A stretch of 5,453 bases of DNA from Akkermansia sp. (GCA_020047775.1 JAIFNK010000136.1:1-5453); one strand, 5' to 3'; numbered from the stretch's first letter, positions 1 through 5,204 are shown. A program made the numbers and translations. The notes: generated by a model from the sequence alone, not told the origin.

Positions 1-953
1 ATCCGGCTGACCGTCCGGCGGTTTTGTGTCTTCCACGGGATTCCACCCTCCATGATGGAATGGATGACCAGCAGCAGAACCAGTGAGAACGGATAGAACA
101 ACAGCAGCCCGGACCAGTCGTGCCAGGTCGTGCGCGCCCAGTGCGCGTCGCCATATTCAGCAATTACAAAAATCGAGATGACCCGCAGCGAGTTCCCCAG
201 AATCGCCAGCGGAAAGGCTGATAGGAACAGCACGACCTTTTTCCACATCGCAATCTTCGCGACATAGGCCCACGCGGCGGAAATCATCAGCAGCGCCATC
301 AGGGACCGGATTCCACTACAGCCCGCCGCGATTTCGAGAGGTTCCCAGTCGCCATTGACCGGGGCGATCATGTTTCCCTGCACCGTGGTCTCCACTCCAC
401 ACAGCGATGCTCCGTGGTGGGCCATGGAAGTGGCCACCAACTGCAAGTGCGTGGTCGCTTGCTGGAAGCTTGGCAACGGAACCGCCAGCCAGAAGAAAAA
501 CAACGGAAACATCAGGATTTTCGCGACCTTCCAGCCCCACAAATAATAGGCCGAACCCCAGAGAATGAATGGCAACGCGCCCATCGCGATCCGCGGCTGG
601 AGCGTGCGGTAAGCCGCCGCATAGAAAATCACGCCGATGAGGATGGACACCAGGCCCCAATAACTCCCCTGCCCGGCCGCCGCCTTCAAGTCCTTAAGGC
701 GATAGATGATCAAACCGCAGATCAACAGCGGGAACAACAGCCCGTGCTCATAGTCCGTTTCCGGGTTCCAGGCGTCGATAATCCACTCGACAGCGCTTTG
801 CCCCCGGCCCGCTCCATAGCGAGCCTCAAACTGATAGAACCAGACCACCACCAGCACCGAGAGCAGCACCGGAATCCATTTGAGCAGCTCCGGACCTCCG
901 GAAATTGGGCGGTGCCGCGCATCAGCGGCAGGCTCGGATAGGTTGGGAGGCAT
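1..953 (-). CDS. Exosortase (exosortase/archaeosortase family transpeptidase), 3' end beyond window
   Basis: Integral membrane cysteine transpeptidase thought to recognise PEP-CTERM-type C-terminal sorting signals on exported proteins, usually linked to exopolysaccharide or biofilm loci. Translating from ATG at 953 gives 317 residues with no stop before the window edge. About eight hydrophobic segments are visible (roughly residues 25-38, 72-86, 96-113, 120-137, 141-156, 217-232, 240-264 and 283-300). The family's catalytic set is present in order: Cys212 in AAGCSGIRSL, Arg257 in LGNSLRVISI and His278 in TWHDWSG. An N-terminal Tyr-Glu-His-Gly (His70) fits the xxHG motif near the first periplasmic loop. 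At 317 residues and more it already exceeds a minimal exosortase core, so a C-terminal extension (for example an EpsI-like domain) may follow outside the window. It is divergent from prs. No in-frame alternative start lies just upstream, and there is no Shine-Dalgarno sequence. The family is certain; the subfamily (XrtA, B, C and so on) and target proteins are not known. Confidence 0.93.
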   Translation of the reverse strand, partial: MPPNLSEPAADARHRPISGGPELLKWIPVLLSVLVVVWFYQFEARYGAGRGQSAVEWIIDAWNPETDYEHGLLFPLLICGLIIYRLKDLKAAAGQGSYWGLVSILIGVIFYAAAYRTLQPRIAMGALPFILWGSAYYLWGWKVAKILMFPLFFFWLAVPLPSFQQATTHLQLVATSMAHHGASLCGVETTVQGNMIAPVNGDWEPLEIAAGCSGIRSLMALLMISAAWAYVAKIAMWKKVVLFLSAFPLAILGNSLRVISIFVIAEYGDAHWARTTWHDWSGLLLFYPFSLVLLLVIHSIMEGGIPWKTQNRRTVSR

Positions 954-988
954 CGGTGAAATGAAGGTGTTGGACGAATTCCGAGCAA

Positions 989-1017
989 AGTATTGCCGAC
1001 GGTCCCTCCACTGTCAA
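989..1017 (-). promoter_or_regulatory. Sigma-70-type promoter for the exosortase gene
   Basis: On the minus strand a perfect -35 TTGACA (1017-1012) is separated by exactly 17 bases from AATACT (994-989), which matches four of six -10 consensus positions. Transcription would start near 982, giving a leader of about 29 bases before the ATG at 953. The match is by eye only; no transcript data. Confidence 0.5.
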
Positions 1018-1054
1018 CAATCGGCCGCGTCCCCGATCAACGCCTTTTTTGACC

Positions 1055-1981
1055 ATGAAAATCATCAGTGGAACCGCTCACCGCGCCCTTGCCGAACGCA
1101 TCGCAGAAAACCTCGGCCAACCGCTTGCCGACGTCCACGTCTCCGCTTTTCCCGACGGGGAAACCGAGGTCAAAATCAATGAAAACGTCCGCGGCGAGGA
1201 CGTCTTCATCGTCCAGCCCAGCTGCCCACCGACCAACCACAACCTGATGGAGCTGCTGATCATGGTGGACGCCGCCCGCCGCGCCAGCGCGGAGCGCATC
1301 ACCGCCGTGATGCCGTTTTTCGGCTATGCCCGCCAGGACCGGAAAGACCAGCCACGGGTGCCAATCACTGCCAAACTGGTGGCCAACCTGCTCACCTCCG
1401 CCGGCGTCAACCGGGTGCTCACCATGGACCTCCACGCTCCGCAGATCCAAGGCTTCTTCGACATTCCAGTCGATCACCTCTACGCAAAATCCGTGCTCAT
1501 CGGCTACCTCCGCCAGCGCCACCCGGACACCTCCAACCTCACCGTCGTCTCGCCGGATGTCGGCGGCGTGAAAATGGCCCGCGCCTACGCCGACGCGCTC
1601 GGTGCCGAGCTCGCGATCGTTGCCAAACACCGCGTCAGCGCCACCCGCGTGGAGGCGATGAACGTCATCGGCGAGGTCGAGGGCCGCGACGTGCTGCTCG
1701 TGGACGACATGACCGAAACCGCCGGCACCCTCACCGCAGCCGCGGAAATCCTCCATAAAAACGGTGCCAAGCGGGTTTATGCCGGAGTTTCCCACGCCAT
1801 TCTCGGCGGGCTCGCCCACCAGCGGATCCGCGATTCCAAAATTGAGGAAGTCATCACCACGGACTCCGTTCCGCAAGCCGCCGGGCCGAAAGTCCAGGTC
1901 GTGGGAATCGCCCCGCTGCTCGCCGAAGCCAACCGCCGGATCCACGGCGGCGAGTCGATCACGTCGCTGTTCTCCGTTTGA
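1055..1981 (+). CDS. prs: Ribose-phosphate pyrophosphokinase (PRPP synthetase)
   Basis: Cytosolic enzyme transferring pyrophosphate from ATP to ribose 5-phosphate to make PRPP, the precursor for purines, pyrimidines, NAD, His and Trp. The 308-residue product is close to the usual 310-315. Visible signatures are FPDGE near residue 34, the ATP-binding flexible loop GYARQDRKDQPRVPITAK (residues 90-107; Arg93 and Gln94 correspond to E. coli Arg96 and Gln97), DLHAPQIQGFF with His127, VVSPDVGG, KHR, and the PRPP loop LLVDDMTETAGTL with Asp217 and Asp218. The loop has Glu221 where E. coli has Asp224, and the flexible loop is one residue shorter; together these suggest a recognised sequence subtype rather than damage. 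I chose the ATG at 1055 because it begins the conserved MKIISGT; a TTG two codons upstream (1049) is possible. The start lacks a Shine-Dalgarno sequence. No clear terminator follows, so transcription may continue into rplY. Confidence 0.97.
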   Translation: MKIISGTAHRALAERIAENLGQPLADVHVSAFPDGETEVKINENVRGEDVFIVQPSCPPTNHNLMELLIMVDAARRASAERITAVMPFFGYARQDRKDQPRVPITAKLVANLLTSAGVNRVLTMDLHAPQIQGFFDIPVDHLYAKSVLIGYLRQRHPDTSNLTVVSPDVGGVKMARAYADALGAELAIVAKHRVSATRVEAMNVIGEVEGRDVLLVDDMTETAGTLTAAAEILHKNGAKRVYAGVSHAILGGLAHQRIRDSKIEEVITTDSVPQAAGPKVQVVGIAPLLAEANRRIHGGESITSLFSV

Positions 1982-2014
1982 AAACGCCCCATCCGCCGAT
2001 TCTCGAACAAATTT

Positions 2015-2043
2015 TTGACAAGCGCCGGTTCGACCGCTAAACA
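2015..2043 (+). promoter_or_regulatory. Sigma-70-type promoter for rplY
   Basis: A perfect -35 TTGACA (2015-2020), preceded by an A/T-rich stretch that could act as an UP element, is followed after 17 bases by TAAACA (2038-2043), a weak -10 with three of six matches. The predicted start is near 2050, giving a leader of about 54 bases. rplY may also be read from prs, because no terminator separates them. Confidence 0.45.
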
Positions 2044-2044
2044 C

Positions 2045-2079
2045 GCCGCCCCGTACTGGGTGCAGTAATCCCCGGCGGC
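2045..2079 (+). promoter_or_regulatory. Two-tier stem-loop in the rplY leader
   Basis: GCCGCC (2045-2050) pairs with GGCGGC (2074-2079). Nested inside is TACTG (2054-2058) pairing with CAGTA (2063-2067) across a four-base loop GGTG. The two stems are separated by an asymmetric 3 x 6 internal loop. The structure ends 24 bases before the rplY ATG and has no U-run, so it is not a standard terminator. Its position suits control of the ribosomal-protein gene, but that role is inference. If transcription starts near 2050, the outer stem would be complete only in read-through transcripts from prs. Confidence 0.4.
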
Positions 2080-2103
2080 AACTCATCATAAAGACTCCAC
2101 GTC

Positions 2104-2703
2104 ATGGCCAAGAAGACATCTCTCAAAGCAGCTCCACGCGCCCGCACCGGTTCCGGCCGCCTCAATCAAATGCGCCGTGAAGGCTGGATTCCCTCCGTCA
2201 TCTACGGAAAAGGCACCGAAAACATCAACCTCAAGGTGGATGCGAAAACCTTCGCCGAGCTCCTCGCCAACAGCAGTTCGGAAAACATCCTCGTCAACCT
2301 CGAAATCGAAGACCACGGCACCCGCCTCGCGTTCCTCCAGTCGATCCAACACGACCCGATGTCCGGCAAGGCACTGCACGCCGACTTCCGTTCGATCGAC
2401 GAAAACACCGCCATCACCGCCCACATCCCGACCCACCTCAACGGTGAATCCGCCGGAGTCAAAGCTGGCGGCCTGATCGAGCAATACGTGCACGCCATCG
2501 AAATCACCTGCCTTCCCAACGATCTTCCCGAGTCCATCGAGGTCGACATCAGCACCCTGCAAATCGGCGATTCGCTTCACATCGGCGAAATCCCGCTTCC
2601 TGCTGGCGTTCGCGCCACCCACGCGCCCGACGTCGTCGTGGCCCACGTGAGCAAGGCCGCCGCAGCCGTTTCCGAAGAAGCCACCGCCGCTCCTGCCAAG
2701 TAA
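2104..2703 (+). CDS. rplY: 50S ribosomal protein L25/general stress protein Ctc (TL5 type)
   Basis: Large-subunit protein that binds 5S rRNA. The 199-residue product is the long two-domain (CTC/TL5) form rather than the about 94-residue E. coli L25. Residues 1 to about 90 are the 5S rRNA-binding L25 domain, with the basic N-terminus, the GSGRLNQMRREGWIPSVIYG segment and the family signature QSIQHDPMSGKALHADFRSI around residues 79-98. Residues about 100-182 are the beta-rich C-terminal TL5 domain (IPTHLNGESAGVKAGG, then IEVDISTLQIGDSLHIGEI and LPAGV). The last roughly 17 residues are an Ala-rich, probably flexible tail. Start at the only sensible ATG; it lacks a Shine-Dalgarno sequence. Neighbours prs upstream and pth downstream are the usual partners of this gene in many bacteria, which supports the call. 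Confidence 0.96.
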   Translation: MAKKTSLKAAPRARTGSGRLNQMRREGWIPSVIYGKGTENINLKVDAKTFAELLANSSSENILVNLEIEDHGTRLAFLQSIQHDPMSGKALHADFRSIDENTAITAHIPTHLNGESAGVKAGGLIEQYVHAIEITCLPNDLPESIEVDISTLQIGDSLHIGEIPLPAGVRATHAPDVVVAHVSKAAAAVSEEATAAPAK

Positions 2704-2722
2704 GCATCGGTTCACAACTCCC

Positions 2723-2758
2723 AAACGCCCGGTCCGCACAAGTGGCCCGGGCGTTTTT
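2723..2758 (+). terminator. Rho-independent terminator after rplY
   Basis: AAACGCCCGG (2723-2732) pairs perfectly with CCGGGCGTTT (2747-2756), with a 14-base loop that can add a CC/GG pair step, followed by a run of T to 2758. It lies 20 bases after the rplY stop and ends the upstream unit. pth therefore probably needs its own promoter or read-through. Confidence 0.88.
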
Positions 2759-2770
2759 GTGACTGAAGAC

Positions 2771-2865
2771 AAGTTGAGAGTTTATCGTTGAGAGTTGAGA
2801 GCAAAGAATCGCCCATCTCTTTCTCATCCTCTTTCTCTCAACCATCAACCATCCACTCTCAACCT
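2771..2865. repeat. Long imperfect inverted repeat between rplY and pth
   Basis: The 31-base left arm (2771-2801) matches the reverse complement of the right arm (2835-2865) at 25 of 31 positions, with a 33-base centre; AAAG (2803-2806) and CTTT (2831-2834) extend the stem by four pairs. The arms are built from GTTGAGAG (2773-2780, 2787-2794, 2794-2801) and its complement CTCTCAAC (2835-2842, 2856-2863), so the element also has internal direct repetition. The right arm ends five bases before the pth ATG. It resembles small non-autonomous palindromic elements (REP- or MITE-like); no flanking target duplication was evident. Confidence 0.7.
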
Positions 2866-2870
2866 CCACC

Positions 2871-3488
2871 ATGTCCTTCTCCCTCATCGTCGGCCTCGGC
2901 AATCCGGGGCGGCAGTATGAAGAAACCCGCCACAACGTCGGTTTCATGGTGCTGGACCGCCTCGCCGCCACGTCCGGGGCCACCTTCCAGACATCCCCCA
3001 AGTGGCAAAGCCACCTCGCCAAACTGCCGGAATCCGGCACGCTCCTGCTCAAGCCACAGACGTTCATGAACCTCAGCGGCCGGGCGATCCAGCAGATCCT
3101 CTCCTTCCATAAATGGACACCGGAACAGATGCTCGTCATTTACGACGACGTCGCCCTGCCGCTCGGCACCCTGCGCTTCCGCGAAAAAGGTTCAGCCGGC
3201 GGGCACAACGGCATCAAGTCCATCATCCAGCACCTCGGCACCGACGCCTTCCCACGCCTCAAGCTCGGCATCGGCGGCAGCCAGCCCGGCGAAATGGTCG
3301 GCCACGTGCTCGGCAAGTTTTCCCCCGACGAGCGCCCGGTTCTCGAAAACATGCTTGCCACCGCGGTGGATGCCGTGCAGCTTTCGCGCTCCCAAGGGAT
3401 CGCCGCTGCGGCGCATCGCTTTCACACACGTAACAATCCACTCCCAGCAAAAGATGAGTCGCAAATACCAGGGCCTGATCGTCCTTAA
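2871..3488 (+). CDS. pth: Peptidyl-tRNA hydrolase
   Basis: Cytosolic esterase that releases tRNA from peptidyl-tRNAs dropped by stalled ribosomes. The 205-residue product carries all the key family residues at the expected places: Asn11 in VGLGNPG, catalytic His21 in TRHNVGF, Asn67 in FMNLSG, Asp92 in VIYDDVALP and Asn113 in SAGGHNGIKSI. The core ends near residue 185. The last about 20 residues (NNPLPAKDESQIPGPDRP) are polar and Pro-rich and look non-conserved; 11 of them, with the stop codon, are encoded in the 35 bases shared with rpsF. The ATG at 2871 is followed directly by the conserved SLIVGLGNPG strand. There is no Shine-Dalgarno sequence; the upstream region is pyrimidine-rich and lies in the palindromic element. 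I see no convincing promoter between the rplY terminator and this start. Confidence 0.96.
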   Translation: MSFSLIVGLGNPGRQYEETRHNVGFMVLDRLAATSGATFQTSPKWQSHLAKLPESGTLLLKPQTFMNLSGRAIQQILSFHKWTPEQMLVIYDDVALPLGTLRFREKGSAGGHNGIKSIIQHLGTDAFPRLKLGIGGSQPGEMVGHVLGKFSPDERPVLENMLATAVDAVQLSRSQGIAAAAHRFHTRNNPLPAKDESQIPGPDRP

Positions 3489-3741
3489 CACCAAGTCCCT
3501 TGATGGCACCGTCGACGAACTCGTCGCTTCCGTATCCAAGGAATTGGAAGCCGAGGGCGCCAAGCTCGACAAAGTCGCGCAACTTGGCCGCCGCCAGTTC
3601 GCTTACGAATCCCGCCACCTCGAGTCCGGCCACTACGTGAACTACACCTTCCAAGGCGCACCCGACGTGATCACCAAAATCCAAGCCCGCCTGCGCCTGA
3701 ACGATCACGTTCACCTCCAACACTTCGTCCGCGTCGCCTGA
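3454..3741 (+). CDS. rpsF: 30S ribosomal protein S6
   Basis: Small-subunit protein of the platform that partners S18 on 16S rRNA. The product is 95 residues, the usual size. Features are the N-terminal beta strand MSRKYQGLIVLNTKSLDG, the helix TVDELVASVSKELEAEGAKL, KVAQLGRRQFAYESRHLESGHYVNYTFQG (the conserved GRR-FAY core) and a C-terminal LRLNDHVHLQHFVRV strand. The frame stays open upstream to an ATG at 3355, but that part reads as pth out of frame, so the start at 3454, matching the family's N-terminus, is preferred. It overlaps the pth 3' end by 35 bases in another frame, so translation is probably coupled. Only a weak AAAAG precedes the start. ssb follows, as in many bacteria, but rpsR and rplI are not here. 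Confidence 0.94.
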   Translation: MSRKYQGLIVLNTKSLDGTVDELVASVSKELEAEGAKLDKVAQLGRRQFAYESRHLESGHYVNYTFQGAPDVITKIQARLRLNDHVHLQHFVRVA

Positions 3742-3795
3742 CGTGACACAGGCATTTCTGCCTGTTCTCGTGACACTGGCATTCCTGCCTGTTCT
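3742..3795 (+). repeat. Tandem pair of 27-base hairpin units between rpsF and ssb
   Basis: Two adjacent 27-base units (3742-3768 and 3769-3795) differ at two positions only. Each contains an inverted repeat. In unit 1, ACAGGCA pairs with TGCCTGT around a TTTC loop (3748-3765), seven perfect pairs. In unit 2 (3775-3792) the same stem has one T-T mismatch and the loop is TTCC. The first unit begins immediately after the rpsF stop codon. There is no T-run, so they are not typical terminators. They could modulate rpsF-ssb read-through or protect the mRNA 3' end; that role is inference. Confidence 0.85.
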
Positions 3796-3821
3796 TCCAC
3801 TCAGCTCCCAAACCTCCTGTT

Positions 3822-4301
3822 ATGGCCAATCTCAACAAAGTCATGCTTATCGGCAATCTCACCCGGGATCCCGAACTTCGCCACACCCCGAAAGGTACTG
3901 CTGTCTCTGAAATCAGCATGGCCATCAACCGGGTCTGGAACAATGACCAAGGCCAGAAGCAGGAAGAAACGACCTTCGTCGAAGTCACGTTGTGGGGGCG
4001 CCAAGCGGAACTCGCGCAGCAATATCTCACCAAGGGGCGCCCGGTTTACATCGAGGGCCGCCTCCAACTGGACAGCTGGGACGACAAGGAAACCGGCAAA
4101 AAGCGCAGTAAACTCCGCGTGATTGGCGAGAACATGCAGTTCTTGTCGAGTGGCGCGGGAGCGGGAGGCAACAGCGGCGGTGGTTACTCCGAGCGGCCAC
4201 AACAAACCTCCCCGGCTCCACAAGAACGCTCCGGCCCACCGCAGGGCGCGAGTGCCGCACAGGCAGATGATTTTCAAGAAGACGACGATATCCCGTTCTG
4301 A
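3822..4301 (+). CDS. ssb: Single-stranded DNA-binding protein
   Basis: Tetrameric protein that coats single-stranded DNA in replication, repair and recombination and recruits partners through its C-terminal tip. The 159-residue product has an N-terminal OB fold (residues 1 to about 108) with the classic MANLNKVMLIGNLTRDPELR start, the TAVSEISMAINR strand, TTFVEVTLWGRQAELAQQYLTKG and VYIEGRLQLDSWDDKETGKKRSK, then a Gly/Ser/Pro/Gln-rich disordered linker (about 112-148). It ends with the acidic tip DDDIPF, matching the DDDIPF consensus used to bind partner proteins. It is intact and of normal length. It lies 80 bases downstream of rpsF and probably shares its transcript. Instead of a Shine-Dalgarno sequence the leader contains ACCTCCT, the sequence of the anti-Shine-Dalgarno itself. 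Confidence 0.96.
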   Translation: MANLNKVMLIGNLTRDPELRHTPKGTAVSEISMAINRVWNNDQGQKQEETTFVEVTLWGRQAELAQQYLTKGRPVYIEGRLQLDSWDDKETGKKRSKLRVIGENMQFLSSGAGAGGNSGGGYSERPQQTSPAPQERSGPPQGASAAQADDFQEDDDIPF

Positions 4302-4313
4302 TTTCACACGCCG

Positions 4314-4329
4314 CAGGCGTTCCTGTCTG
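4314..4329 (+). repeat. Degenerate third copy of the hairpin motif, after ssb
   Basis: CAGGC (4314-4318) pairs with GTCTG (4325-4329), one pair being G-U, around GTTCCT. The segment resembles the CAGGCATTYCTGCCTG core of the two units at 3742-3795 and, like them, follows a stop codon closely (13 bases) with CACAC just before. An alternative hairpin, ACGCC-GCA-GGCGT (4308-4320), overlaps it, so relatedness is likely but not sure. Confidence 0.4.
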
Positions 4330-4336
4330 GATTTCC

Positions 4337-4369
4337 AAAGCGAGGCCGCGCAAGCAGCCTCGCTTTTTT
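4337..4369 (+). terminator. Rho-independent terminator after ssb
   Basis: AAAGCGAGGC (4337-4346) pairs perfectly with GCCTCGCTTT (4357-4366) around a ten-base loop, followed by further Ts to 4369. It closes the pth-rpsF-ssb unit and isolates lexA. Confidence 0.92.
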
Positions 4370-4401
4370 CGTCATCCAACCCGCGTGCCGCAAAAATTCG
4401 C

Positions 4402-4430
4402 TTGATCCGCGGCCGATGTTGCCATTTGTT
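4402..4430 (+). promoter_or_regulatory. Possible lexA promoter
   Basis: TTGATC (4402-4407, four of six -35 matches), 17 bases, then TTTGTT (4425-4430, three of six -10 matches) would start transcription near 4437, inside the LexA operator. An alternative -35, TTGCCA (4419-4424, five of six), has no good -10 partner. Either way the operator would cover the core promoter. Confidence 0.3.
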
Positions 4431-4446
4431 CTAAGGAACACTGTTC
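4427..4446 (+). promoter_or_regulatory. LexA operator (SOS box) with an extra half-site
   Basis: TGTTC-TAAG-GAACA (4427-4440) is a perfect inverted repeat of the form TGTTC-N4-GAACA, which I recall as the described verrucomicrobial LexA-binding motif. One base later a third half-site, TGTTC (4442-4446), makes an overlapping palindrome GAACA-C-TGTTC (4436-4446). The box lies 14 bases before the lexA ATG at 4455, fitting autorepression relieved when LexA is cleaved during SOS. Confidence 0.85.
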
Positions 4447-4454
4447 ATAAAACG

Positions 4455-5069
4455 ATGCGTCCAGAACTCACCAACCGCCAACAAGAGATCCTCGACTACC
4501 TGCGCAAGTCACAGCGTAAGACCGGACTCATGCCTTCCACCCGGGAAATCCAGCACGCCTTCGGGTTCGCAAGCCAGACCGCCGCGATGAGCCATCTGCG
4601 CGCACTCGAGCGCAAGCGAGTCATCCTGCGACTCCCCGGAAAGGCCCGCGCCGTCATCTTCCCGGATGAACTGGACAGAGGTGAAATCATGGATATCCCT
4701 GTCTATGGCAGCATCGCCGCCGGAATGGCCCAAGACGTGGAACAGGAACGCCAAGGTTGTATTTCCGTGGACGTCACCGCCTTGGGCATCCCGCGCAATG
4801 CCCGCACCTTCGCCCTGAAAGTCCGTGGCGACTCGATGATCGACGCCCACATTTGCAGTGGAGACACCGTAATTCTCGAATTCAAGGAGCCACGCAAGGG
4901 AGACATCGTGGCGGCATTGATCGATGGGGAAACCACGTTGAAACGTTATGTCGTCGAGAAGGGCAAACCCTTCCTGCGTGCCGAAAACGCCGATTATCCC
5001 GACTTAATCCCCGCACGGGAACTAATCATCCAGGGTGTGCTCGTGGCTCTAATGCGGCATGCCGCCTAA
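4455..5069 (+). CDS. lexA: LexA repressor (SOS regulator, self-cleaving)
   Basis: Dimeric repressor of DNA-damage genes that cuts itself when stimulated by RecA filaments. The 204-residue product (E. coli 202) has an N-terminal winged helix-turn-helix (residues 1 to about 70: LTNRQQEILDYL, STREIQHAFGF, recognition helix ASQTAAMSHLRALERKRVI) and a C-terminal S24 peptidase-like domain. Within the latter are the Ala89-Gly90 cleavage site in YGSIAAGMAQ, catalytic Ser127 in RGDSMID and Lys163 in ETTLKRY. All self-cleavage residues are intact. The frame is open upstream to an ATG at 4416, but that start would put the operator inside the coding region and add residues unlike the family, so the ATG at 4455 before RPELTNRQQ is chosen. 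There is no Shine-Dalgarno sequence. It is transcribed alone, behind the ssb terminator. Confidence 0.96.
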   Translation: MRPELTNRQQEILDYLRKSQRKTGLMPSTREIQHAFGFASQTAAMSHLRALERKRVILRLPGKARAVIFPDELDRGEIMDIPVYGSIAAGMAQDVEQERQGCISVDVTALGIPRNARTFALKVRGDSMIDAHICSGDTVILEFKEPRKGDIVAALIDGETTLKRYVVEKGKPFLRAENADYPDLIPARELIIQGVLVALMRHAA

Positions 5070-5072
5070 GAC

Positions 5073-5102
5073 AACCGGATCCCCGCTTTTTGCACCCCGG
5101 TT
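5073..5102 (+). other. Inverted repeat after lexA (weak terminator candidate)
   Basis: AACCGG (5073-5078) and CCGGTT (5097-5102) are exact inverted repeats around an 18-base loop that itself contains a T-run. No T-run follows the second arm, so it does not match an intrinsic terminator. The remaining gap to 5219 contains no gene that I can support. Confidence 0.25.
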
Positions 5103-5175
5103 CCGGCGGTCAGTCCGTGAAGTTCGAGTCTCGTGCGGGGCTTGATTTTGAAGATTAGTTAACCTTTCTGAAGGA

Positions 5176-5204
5176 TTGACGCGTGCATTGGCATTCTGTA
5201 GGCT
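5176..5204 (+). promoter_or_regulatory. Possible promoter for the zinc-ribbon gene
   Basis: TTGACG (5176-5181, five of six -35 matches), 17 bases, then TAGGCT (5199-5204, three of six). The predicted start near 5211 would leave a leader of only about nine bases. The overlapping TTGGCA (5188-5193) with GC at 5202-5203 also has the GG-to-GC spacing of a sigma-54 promoter, though two of the -12 bases differ from consensus. Neither is strong. Confidence 0.3.

Noticed and set aside
970..996. TTGGAC ... TATTGC as a prs promoter on the plus strand
   Set aside because: The spacer is 15 bases and the -10 match is poor; no better candidate was found for prs.
1020..1037. ATCGG/CCGAT hairpin followed by a T-run before prs
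   Set aside because: Eight bases separate the short stem from the T-run and no gene ends here on this strand, so terminator function is unlikely.
1049..1054. TTG start for prs two codons upstream
   Set aside because: The ATG at 1055 begins exactly at the conserved N-terminus; the TTG adds only two residues and has no supporting signal.
1037..2089. Long open frame opposite prs (350 codons) and a similar one opposite rplY (2086-2772)
   Set aside because: Antisense shadows produced by high GC and codon bias; the composition is Gly/Asp/Val/His-rich without any recognisable domain.
2757..2786. TTGTGA ... TTTATC as a pth promoter
   Set aside because: Overlaps the rplY terminator T-run and both hexamers are weak.
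4416..4454. Upstream ATG for lexA adding 13 residues
   Set aside because: It would place the SOS operator within the coding region and the extra residues do not resemble LexA.
5054..5065. 12-base palindrome GCGGCATGCCGC at the lexA 3' end
   Set aside because: It is explained by the codons for the last residues and lacks a T-run; not a terminator.
5119..5142. tRNA-like GTTCGAGTC with a GCGGGG that can pair with CCCCGC at 5081-5086
   Set aside because: The T-stem does not pair around the loop, the span between the acceptor-like arms is only 60 bases, and no anticodon or D arm is visible. Probably chance.
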